A program made the position numbers and the translations under genes. Positions 1-6,151 of a stretch of 19,604 nt of DNA are shown piece after piece (the stretch's first letter is position 1; the number at the start of each line of letters is the position of its first letter). The stretch is from Thermodesulfovibrionales bacterium (GTDB lineage Bacteria > Nitrospirota > Thermodesulfovibrionia > Thermodesulfovibrionales > UBA1546): positions 1-19,604 of the forward strand of contig JASEHP010000011.1 of assembly GCA_030018605.1 (NCBI GenBank), in the 5' to 3' direction. Under the pieces are notes generated by a model. That model had not been told where the DNA came from. It searched no databases and saw only the letters and a program-made list of their open reading frames with translations.

Positions 1-15
1 ACGGGTAAAACCCGT
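1..15. repeat. Short perfect hairpin at window start
   Basis: Six-base arms ACGGGT and ACCCGT flank a 3-base AAA loop, followed by TTTATAT. It could be the end of a weak intrinsic terminator for a gene upstream of the window, or a leader hairpin of hpf. The T-tract is interrupted, so neither reading is firm. Positions 16-46 are AT-rich, with a possible -10-like TATAAC at 28-33 but no clear -35 box. Confidence 0.35.
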
Positions 16-58
16 TTATATAAATCTTATAACACAAATTCTTAGTAGGAGGATAATT

Positions 59-580
59 ATGAACGTAATAGTCAACGGAAGGCATCTGGATCTAACCCCG
101 GCGCTTAAGAATTATGCGGAAGAGAAGATTAAAAAGTTTGAGCGGTATTCTTCAAATATCACCGAGGCAGTTGTGACTCTCAGCATAGAAAAATACAGGC
201 ATAAGGCAGAGGTGCTGCTGAAAGCTAATGGAGTTATGATACAGGCAGAGGGGGTCACCGCTGAAATCTATTCTTCGATAGATGAAGTGGTTGAAAAGCT
301 CGATAAGCAGGTAAAGAAATATAAGGAAAAACTTGTATCCCACAGAAAAGGCGAGGGGAAGAGTATAGAGGAGGCGTCACAGGAAGTGCCGCAGGAAACA
401 GGCGTGATTATAAAGAAGAAACGGTTTGACATGAAACCCATGGGGCCGGATGAGGCGGTAATGCAGATGGAGCTCATCGACAAGGATTTTTTTGTTTTCA
501 CCAATGAGGTGAGTGGCGATATCAACGTTGTGTACCGAAGGCGCGATGGAAACTTCGGGCTTATAGAGCCTGTGAAATAG
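59..580 (+). CDS. hpf: Long-form ribosome hibernation promoting factor (HPF/RaiA family)
   Basis: This protein binds the 30S decoding region in slow growth; the long form also drives 100S ribosome dimers through its C-terminal domain (family knowledge). The 173 residues fit the long form. The N-terminal S30AE domain spans about 1-100, starting MNVIVNGRHLDLTPALKNY and including the conserved EKI-KKFERY helix. A charged linker follows, then the C-terminal domain from about 118, with KRFDMKPMGPDEAVMQMEL and the closing VVYRRRDGNFGLIEP. The start is supported by an AGGAGG Shine-Dalgarno at 47-52, six bases before the ATG. Placing hpf next to rapZ matches the widespread rpoN-hpf-(ptsN)-rapZ neighbourhood, although no ptsN lies between them here. 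Identification is secure. Confidence 0.96.
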   Translation: MNVIVNGRHLDLTPALKNYAEEKIKKFERYSSNITEAVVTLSIEKYRHKAEVLLKANGVMIQAEGVTAEIYSSIDEVVEKLDKQVKKYKEKLVSHRKGEGKSIEEASQEVPQETGVIIKKKRFDMKPMGPDEAVMQMELIDKDFFVFTNEVSGDINVVYRRRDGNFGLIEPVK

Positions 581-590
581 GGAGTAAGAA

Positions 591-690
591 CTTGTCTAAA
601 AAACTCATAAAACGGTGTGTAATGTCATGCTGAACTTGTTTCAGCATCCTGAAATAAATTCAGGGTGACAAATCAGTACTTTTTAGACAG
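591..690. repeat. Mini inverted-repeat element with nested hairpins between hpf and rapZ
   Basis: The outer arms TTGTCTAAAAA (592-602) and TTTTTAGACAG (680-690) are inverted repeats matching at 10 of 11 positions. Inside lie imperfect TGTCA...TGACA arms (623-634 and 659-670). They enclose two perfect hairpins: TGCTGAA/TTCAGCA (628-634 and 640-646) and CCTGAA/TTCAGG (648-653 and 659-664). There is no coding capacity. The structure resembles non-autonomous MITE/REP-type repeats; whether it is multicopy cannot be told from one window. Confidence 0.7.
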
Positions 691-706
691 GTATCGTATA
701 TCTTGT

Positions 707-1564
707 ATGAAATTGAAACCGACAATAGTTATAATTACCGGTCTTTCAGGTTCGGGAAAGACTGTTGCATTAAGGGCGCTTGAGGACAGCGGGTTTTTTT
801 GTGTTGATAACCTTCCTGTCACGCTTATTAAATTATTTGTATCCAGACTGCCAAAGAAAGACAATATAATAAAAATAGGAGTCGGCATTGACATAAGAGA
901 GCATGCATTTCTCTCAAGCATGAATTCTGCGCTGCGGCTCCTGAAGAAGAAATACAGAACCGAAATCGTATTCCTCGAGGCTGAGAAAGGTGTTCTTGTA
1001 AGGAGATTTAAAGAGACAAGAAGGCCGCATCCTTTGTCTCCATGCAGCGCTAACCTTGATGCCTCCATAGAGAAAGAAAAAGGAATGCTTTTACCTCTCA
1101 GAAGGGAGGCGGACAGGATTATAGATACATCATCTTACACGCCCCATCAACTGAGGCAGCTGATTACTTCGTTATACAGCAATACCATGAAGTCCAATGC
1201 TATGTCATTAACGTTTATATCTTTCGGATATAAGTTTGGCGTTCCCCAGAACATTGACCTTCTCTTTGATGTGAGGTTTATTCCAAATCCAAACTTCATA
1301 CCTGAACTTAAGGAACTGCGGGGCATAGACCCTCCTGTTAAAAAATTTATTTTTGAGAAGCCTCAGACAAAACAATTTATCAAAAAACTTAAAGAGCTTC
1401 TTAATTTTCTCATTCCGCTCTATATAAAAGAGGGCAAGGCGTATCTTACTGTCGGTATCGGATGCACGGGTGGACGGCATCGTTCTCCTGCGATAACCGA
1501 AAAAATAGCAGCGCTTATAGAAAAACATCCTGTTGAGATTAGCGCTATACATCGTGACCTGTAG
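707..1564 (+). CDS. rapZ: RapZ/YvcJ-family nucleotide-binding protein
   Basis: RapZ proteins are P-loop proteins. In enterobacteria RapZ is an RNA adaptor controlling glucosamine-6-phosphate synthase through small RNAs, while Bacillus YvcJ binds GTP and affects competence (family knowledge); the role here is not known. The 285 residues match the usual ~285. Visible features are the Walker A motif GLSGSGKT near residues 12-19, the FCVDNLP segment at about 32-38, RRPHPLSP near 109, and the C-terminal domain with FGYKFGVP and the hallmark GCTGGRHRS near 260. I chose ATG 707 over an in-frame GTG at 665 because the GTG lies inside the upstream repeat and would add 14 residues absent from the family. 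No strong Shine-Dalgarno is visible before 707. Confidence 0.93.
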   Translation: MKLKPTIVIITGLSGSGKTVALRALEDSGFFCVDNLPVTLIKLFVSRLPKKDNIIKIGVGIDIREHAFLSSMNSALRLLKKKYRTEIVFLEAEKGVLVRRFKETRRPHPLSPCSANLDASIEKEKGMLLPLRREADRIIDTSSYTPHQLRQLITSLYSNTMKSNAMSLTFISFGYKFGVPQNIDLLFDVRFIPNPNFIPELKELRGIDPPVKKFIFEKPQTKQFIKKLKELLNFLIPLYIKEGKAYLTVGIGCTGGRHRSPAITEKIAALIEKHPVEISAIHRDL

Positions 1565-1668
1565 GCAAAAGAAAATTGAAAAGCAGGGTTAAAGGCACTA
1601 AAGAAAGGCAATGGCAGGATTTAAACTCTTCATGTGGTATCTAAAAACCATGCCAAGCAGGAGGCAGG

Positions 1669-2283
1669 ATGTTTAAATGTCTTAAGATATTGATTGCTTT
1701 TCTTATCCTTGCGGCTCTTTTGTATATAGGACATGGATTTATATTAAAAGAGGCAGGAAAAAATTTGTATTATAAGGACGAGCTGAAACCGGCAGATGTT
1801 ATAGTTGTGCTTGCAGGTGAAGAAACAGAGCGGGTTGAGCACGGCGTAAAACTTTTTAAAGAAGGCTGGGCAAGAAAGGACAGGATTATACTGACAGGGG
1901 GACCGCTTATCTGGAAGTATACATGGGCGTCATTGATGCAGGAACATGCCATGCACCTCGGTGCGCCAAAGAGCGCAATCCTGCTTGCGGATAAATCAAG
2001 AACTACGGAGGAAGATGCTTTATTCACAAGGGAGATTATGGATAAGCATGGATATAAATCATGCATAATTGTCACTTCTCCTTATCACAGCAGAAGGGCA
2101 TTGAAAATATTTAAAAGGTTCATGGGCGATAAGATAAAAATAATAAGCGCTCCTGCTGACGAGAGCTGGTTTAGTTTTGATGAGTGGTGGAAAAGGGAAA
2201 GAGACAGGGCAAGAGTGCTTAATGAATATTCTAAATTTTTATGGCTGTTGATTTTCGGATTTAAAAATGAGGCGCCTGCCTGA
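1669..2283 (+). CDS. DUF218 membrane-anchored protein, ElyC/SanA/YdcF family
   Basis: The 204 residues start with one hydrophobic helix (about 5-22), predicting an inner-membrane anchor with the domain outside the cytoplasm. The DUF218 fold follows: ADVIVVLAGEETERVEHGVKLF (about 42-63), DRIILTGG, the TTEEDALF segment, and IIVTSPYHSRRALKIFKRF toward the C-terminus. Members such as E. coli ElyC and SanA affect envelope integrity and peptidoglycan or lipid-carrier homeostasis, but the biochemical activity is not settled, so no reaction is assigned. An AGGAGG Shine-Dalgarno at 1659-1664 sets the ATG. The next gene, a Trm112-like protein, begins 14 bases after the stop, suggesting co-transcription. 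The 104 bases before the start hold nothing recognisable apart from the ribosome binding site. Confidence 0.85.
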   Translation: MFKCLKILIAFLILAALLYIGHGFILKEAGKNLYYKDELKPADVIVVLAGEETERVEHGVKLFKEGWARKDRIILTGGPLIWKYTWASLMQEHAMHLGAPKSAILLADKSRTTEEDALFTREIMDKHGYKSCIIVTSPYHSRRALKIFKRFMGDKIKIISAPADESWFSFDEWWKRERDRARVLNEYSKFLWLLIFGFKNEAPA

Positions 2284-2297
2284 AACGGAGGGTTTAG

Positions 2298-2468
2298 ATG
2301 GCGATTTCTAAGGAACTTCTGGAGATTCTTGCATGTCCTGCTTGCAAGAAGGAAGTCCGCTTAACAGAGGACGGGAAATGGCTTGTTTGCAGCAACTGCA
2401 AACTTAAATATCCGGTAATGGATGATGTTCCGGTAATGCTTATTGATAAAGCAGTGTCCTGTCCGTAA
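2298..2468 (+). CDS. Trm112/YcaR-like small zinc-binding protein
   Basis: This 56-residue ORF reads MAISKELLEILACPACKK... and ends DDVPVMLIDKAVSCP. It has the Trm112 family layout: KELLEILACPxC at the N-terminus (Cys13, Cys16), a second CxxC (Cys31, Cys34) that would complete a zinc site, then YPVMDDVPVMLID, the family's closing signature. Eukaryotic Trm112 activates methyltransferases; bacterial single-domain homologues are often found near lipid A or LPS genes and have no settled function. A GGAGGG Shine-Dalgarno at 2287-2292 lies five bases before the ATG. The gene follows the DUF218 gene by 14 bases and converges on a WaaG-like glycosyltransferase. Its small size makes it easy to miss. 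Confidence 0.88.
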   Translation: MAISKELLEILACPACKKEVRLTEDGKWLVCSNCKLKYPVMDDVPVMLIDKAVSCP

Positions 2469-2491
2469 CACTTCTTTGTACTTTTATATAG

Positions 2492-2602
2492 TGTCATTCT
2501 GGCTTGTCCAGTCTCCTCGGCGACTCGCCGTGGCGAGAATCCTTCTTGCGATTCCGAATCCCGAAGCATCGGGAGAAAGATTCCCGGCAAGCGGGAGTGA
2601 CA
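2492..2602. repeat. Palindromic mini-element in a convergent intergenic region
   Basis: Imperfect terminal inverted repeats start TGTCATTCTGGCTTGTCC on the left (from 2492) and, read on the minus strand, TGTCACTCCCGCTTGCC on the right (ending at 2602). An internal hairpin TCCCGA/TCGGGA lies around 2559-2574. The interior has no ORF. It fills the gap between the Trm112-like gene (+) and the glycosyltransferase (-), whose stop codon is only 3 bases from the element. It may serve both as transcription terminator; there is no clean T-run. Confidence 0.7.
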
Positions 2603-2604
2603 AG

Positions 2605-3747
2605 CTACGTGGTTTTACTTATGAACTCCTTAGTATATGGTATCAGTTCCGATATGGATTTCATAAATTCTTCCGCCGCTTGTTCGATAGGATATTTTTC
2701 TGCCGTAAGCCTTGCCTTATATCCTATAGATTTGCGGCTGGAAAGCGCCTCGCCTATTTTTTCAGTCAGAGCAGCATAGTCCGTTAAGTCTTCCAGTACA
2801 AAGCCTTCCTCCCCGTTCTGCATCAGTTCAGCCACCCCGTTGTTTTTTGTTGTTATGACAGGAAGTCCTGACGCCATTGCCTCAAGAGTTGCGTTACTGA
2901 ACGGGTCATATATTGTCGGAAGAACGAATATGTCAGCTGCCGCATATAGTTTTTCTACATCACTCCTGGCGCCAAGAAATAATATATTGTTATGGACGCC
3001 GTATTTCTTTGCAATGGATTTGAATTTATTAATATTCCCTCTGCCGATAACCACAAGTCTGAGATTTTTCCCTGCTTTCATAAGAGACATGGCGCGGATA
3101 AGCGTCCCGAGTCCTTTTCTCTCAAAACCCGAACCCACAAAGAGAATAACCCTTGCGTCTTCGCTGATTGAAAGTTCCTCTCTTGTCCGGCTCCTGTAAA
3201 TTTGTGTATTCATCGGTGAGAATCTTTTTATGTCTACGCCGTTATAGATGACCTTTATCTTTTTCTCAGGGATGGCATAATGATCTATTATCTGGGATTT
3301 GACCATGTTTGAATTTGCGATGCTAAGTTTTGTGCCAGAGAATGCCTTTTTTTCAAGATGCAGGAGCGCTATATGCAGCGGGTTAATCAGAAAGGTATAT
3401 CTTTTCCACCATGGATCTATTGTTTTTCTGAGCCTGAGCCATTCTATGTGGCATCCTTCTCCCGCCCTGTATATGTCCTGGCAGGTTGTGCGCTCAAAAC
3501 TTATAATGCAGTCAGCCTTAATTTTTTTTATTTCACGGCAGGCATTTCGGTTGAAGGTAATCATTGATAGAAACGAACTGAGCGAGATTGAATTTATTCT
3601 GTGAAAGGTTGCTTCAGGCGTTTCTGTCCATTTTCTTGCCATAATGTGGATGTCGGCTTTTCCCCTGAAGCGGTCTATGAGAGTCTTCATATAGTTCTCA
3701 GCGCCACCGTAAATCAGGAAGTTTTTCTTTATGAAAACAAGTTTCAC
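2605..3747 (-). CDS. GT4 glycosyltransferase, WaaG/RfaG-like (LPS core)
   Basis: The 380-residue GT-B enzyme probably transfers a sugar from a nucleotide donor to the LPS core at the inner membrane. WaaG-like features are the N-terminal GGAENYMKTL loop, the SFERTTCQDIYRAGEGCH segment (about 102-119), ANSNMVKSQIIDHY, and YNGVDIKRFSP. The donor-binding C-terminal half has VILFVGSGFERKGL, the LGARSDV stretch, and DPFSNATLEAMASGLPV. In that last motif the usual EX7E starts with Asp instead of Glu, which I believe is common in this subgroup. The start codon is GTG, with GGAAGAGG upstream on the minus strand. It stands alone, with a G-rich palindrome directly upstream. The exact acceptor and sugar cannot be told from the sequence. 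Confidence 0.87.
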   Translation of the reverse strand: MKLVFIKKNFLIYGGAENYMKTLIDRFRGKADIHIMARKWTETPEATFHRINSISLSSFLSMITFNRNACREIKKIKADCIISFERTTCQDIYRAGEGCHIEWLRLRKTIDPWWKRYTFLINPLHIALLHLEKKAFSGTKLSIANSNMVKSQIIDHYAIPEKKIKVIYNGVDIKRFSPMNTQIYRSRTREELSISEDARVILFVGSGFERKGLGTLIRAMSLMKAGKNLRLVVIGRGNINKFKSIAKKYGVHNNILFLGARSDVEKLYAAADIFVLPTIYDPFSNATLEAMASGLPVITTKNNGVAELMQNGEEGFVLEDLTDYAALTEKIGEALSSRKSIGYKARLTAEKYPIEQAAEEFMKSISELIPYTKEFISKTT

Positions 3748-3762
3748 CTGAAAATACCTCTT

Positions 3763-3812
3763 CCTCCCTCCCCCTCACCCCCTCCCCTTGAGGGAGGGGG
3801 ATGGGGGAGGGG
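3763..3812. repeat. Long C/G-tract palindrome upstream of the glycosyltransferase
   Basis: C-rich arm CTCCCTCCCCCTCACCCCCT and G-rich arm GAGGGAGGGGGATGGGGGA form an imperfect stem of about 20 bp around a TTGA turn. The G-rich strand has four or more runs of three or more G and could also fold as a G-quadruplex. It begins about 15 bases upstream of the glycosyltransferase GTG codon, so on that transcript it would sit in the 5' leader or overlap the promoter. Confidence 0.75.
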
Positions 3813-4021
3813 TAATGTTCATCATTTTTTGTGTCTCTTTGAGGCATATATGTTTCATTGCATGTCCCTGCCGTCAGAAGAGTATATCATAATAACAGAA
3901 TTATCTATGCTATAATTATAAAACTGAAAATGACCTGTTTCGCAAGGCAATTCGTAAACCCTGTAGAAACCGCGGGGCATTCTATAAAGGAAATAATACG
4001 GATAAGGGATATTAAATTTCG

Positions 4022-6151
4022 ATGTCAAAAGTTTATCTTATACTCTCTATTCACAACCATCAGCCTGTGGGGAATTTTGAGCATGTGATTGAGGATGCTT
4101 ATAAGAAGGCGTATCTGCCTTTTTTGAAGATGCTTGCCCTGCATCCAAAATTAAAACTCGTTCTGCATTATTCGGGAAATCTACTGGTATGGCTTGAAAG
4201 GAAACATCCCGAGGCGATTGATATGATAACTGCTCTGATACGGGCAGGAAGAGTCGAACTGCTTTCAGGAGGATTCTACGAGCCGGTTCTTTGCTCCCTG
4301 CCGGAAGACGACAGGGTTATGCAGATACGGGAAATGACTGGTTACATAAAAGATACCTTTGGCTATACACCCAGAGGGATGTGGCTTGCGGAAAGAGTCT
4401 GGGAGCCGCATATGCCGAAATGTATCTCAAAGGCCGGCATTGAATACCTTCCTCTGGATGATTATCATTTCAAACTTGCAGGGGTTGATGACAGAGACCT
4501 TCTGGGTTATCATGTTACAGAGGAAAACGGTTTCATGATAAAAGTTTTTCCCGGAAGCGAGGAACTGAGATACAGTATTCCATTCAAGGATGTTGACAAG
4601 GTAACGTCATATCTTAAAAATGTTTCTATGACTGGAGGATCTCCTCTTTTGACGATGGCGGATGACGGAGAGAAGTTCGGAGTCTGGCCTGATACATTCA
4701 GCCATTGTTATAAAGACGGCTGGCTTGAAAGTTTTTTCTCTGCGCTGGAAGAAAATTCCGACTGGATAGAGACAACAACCTTCAACGAGTACCAGGAAAG
4801 ATTCTATCCTGTTGGAAGGGTATATCTGCCGACAGCGTCTTACAGGGAAATGGGTGAATGGGCTCTGCCTCCTGAGAGTGCATTGGACTATGAATATGCA
4901 TTAAATGAGATGAAAGAGTTATTAGGAGATAAGGCAAAGAGTTTTTTGAGAGGTGGCACATGGCGTTCCTTTTTTGCGAAATATCCTGAGTCAAATCATA
5001 TCCATAAGAGAATGCTCCAGATAAGCAGGAAGGTGCATGAGGCAGTAAAGAGGGTCAAAGGGTCAAAGGGTCAAAGGGGTCAAGGGTTTGAGAAGAAAAA
5101 AACTCCGAACTCCGAACTCCGAGCTCAGAACTCAATGTTGCATGAACTCTGGAAAGGGCAATGTAATGACGCCTACTGGCATGGCATATTCGGAGGCCTT
5201 TATCTGCCGCATCTGCGGTCTTCATTGTACAGGCATCTGCTTAACGCCGAATCAATGGCAGAGAAACTGCTTGGAGAAGACGTCTCTGTTGAGGAAGGCG
5301 ATTTTGATTGTGACGGATTCAAAGATATATGCATAAGCAGGGGAGATATAACGGCATTTTTCACGGAAGATAGCGGTGCGCTTATTGAGCTTTCATCAAA
5401 AGGAAAACAGGTTAATGTGCTTGATGTCCTTACGCGAAGGCATGAGGCATATCATTCCAGAATATCTGAAACATTGCAGAATGATTCCGGGGAAACGAAA
5501 ACAATCCATGACAGGGTTTGTGCCAAGGAATCAGGGATTACGGACTATCTGGTGTATGACAATTACAGAAGAGCATCGCTGCTTGACCATTTTTTTGATT
5601 ATAATATAAGACTTGATGAACTGATGAGGTCGGAATACGCTGAGAAAGGCGATTTTATAGGTAGTCCTTATCTTCTGGAACGCATCAACGAAAGGCAAGC
5701 ATTGGGTGTCAGGCTCTCAAGAGAGGGACTTGCTTCCGGCAATAAAGTGAAGATTGATAAAAGTGTATTATTTAAAAAATCAGGAATCAGGGTTGACTAT
5801 CTAATCGAAGGTAGGTATAGCGGAATATTTGCAACAGAGTTTAATCTTTCTTTGTTGGGTTCTCCATATCCCTCTATTCATGCAGGGAGGAAAGCGCTTT
5901 TTATGAAAGATAAAGGGGCGCATTGCGATGTAAGAAGTTTTTACATTAAAGACAAATTCCTTAATGTAAAACTGGAATTCTCTTTTGATGAAAAAGTAGA
6001 TGTGTGGCATTATCCTGTAGAGACAGTTTCTTTGTCAGAAGGGGGCACTGAAAGACTCTATCAGGGAACGGCGTGTTTATTCATGAAAAAAATTGATTTT
6101 AACAGCAATAAAAGATTAGGATTTAACATAAGTTTCGGAGAGGTGAAATGA
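4022..6151 (+). CDS. GH57 4-alpha-glucanotransferase / alpha-amylase-type enzyme
   Basis: Family GH57 retaining enzymes act on alpha-1,4-glucans; this one most resembles the Thermococcus 4-alpha-glucanotransferase type. All five GH57 motifs are visible: HNHQP (11-15); GGFYEPVL (about 85); WLAERVWEP with the likely nucleophile Glu124; DDGEKFGVWP with the likely acid/base Asp214 or Asp215; and LPTASYREMGEWALP (about 270). The C-terminal DUF1925/1926-type beta domains follow, after QCNDAYWHGIFGGLYLPHLR. At 709 residues it is longer than the ~660 of the archaeal enzyme, partly through a low-complexity insert at about 344-371 encoded by tandem repeats. The likely role is glycogen or maltodextrin remodelling in the cytoplasm; no signal peptide is seen. 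The Shine-Dalgarno is weak (AAGGGA, about 12 bases upstream). The stop overlaps the next start as ATGA. Confidence 0.92.
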   Translation: MSKVYLILSIHNHQPVGNFEHVIEDAYKKAYLPFLKMLALHPKLKLVLHYSGNLLVWLERKHPEAIDMITALIRAGRVELLSGGFYEPVLCSLPEDDRVMQIREMTGYIKDTFGYTPRGMWLAERVWEPHMPKCISKAGIEYLPLDDYHFKLAGVDDRDLLGYHVTEENGFMIKVFPGSEELRYSIPFKDVDKVTSYLKNVSMTGGSPLLTMADDGEKFGVWPDTFSHCYKDGWLESFFSALEENSDWIETTTFNEYQERFYPVGRVYLPTASYREMGEWALPPESALDYEYALNEMKELLGDKAKSFLRGGTWRSFFAKYPESNHIHKRMLQISRKVHEAVKRVKGSKGQRGQGFEKKKTPNSELRAQNSMLHELWKGQCNDAYWHGIFGGLYLPHLRSSLYRHLLNAESMAEKLLGEDVSVEEGDFDCDGFKDICISRGDITAFFTEDSGALIELSSKGKQVNVLDVLTRRHEAYHSRISETLQNDSGETKTIHDRVCAKESGITDYLVYDNYRRASLLDHFFDYNIRLDELMRSEYAEKGDFIGSPYLLERINERQALGVRLSREGLASGNKVKIDKSVLFKKSGIRVDYLIEGRYSGIFATEFNLSLLGSPYPSIHAGRKALFMKDKGAHCDVRSFYIKDKFLNVKLEFSFDEKVDVWHYPVETVSLSEGGTERLYQGTACLFMKKIDFNSNKRLGFNISFGEVK
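5052..5137 (+). repeat. In-frame tandem 8-mer and 7-mer repeats inside the GH57 gene
   Basis: Three perfect copies of GGGTCAAA (5052-5075) plus one imperfect copy are followed by CTCCGAA units (5103-5116 perfect twice, then CTCCGAG, CTCAGAA and CTCAATG). The unit lengths of 8 and 7 are not multiples of three, yet the frame is kept across the tract. It encodes a basic low-complexity loop rich in Lys, Gly, Gln and Ser, just before the conserved QCNDAYWHG block. Confidence 0.9.

Noticed and set aside
665..706. GTG start for rapZ at 665
   Set aside because: It lies inside the repeat element and adds 14 residues not present in the family; ATG 707 gives the usual N-terminus.
2443..2787. Plus-strand ORFs over the convergent repeat and glycosyltransferase 3' end
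   Set aside because: They overlap the Trm112-like gene end, a non-coding repeat and the antisense of the glycosyltransferase; no family features are visible.
3858..4088. 76-residue ORF upstream of the GH57 start
   Set aside because: It overlaps the GH57 N-terminus in another frame and shows no domain or Shine-Dalgarno; the region more likely holds the GH57 promoter, although no clear -35/-10 pair could be assigned (a TATAAT at 3911-3916 lacks a -35).
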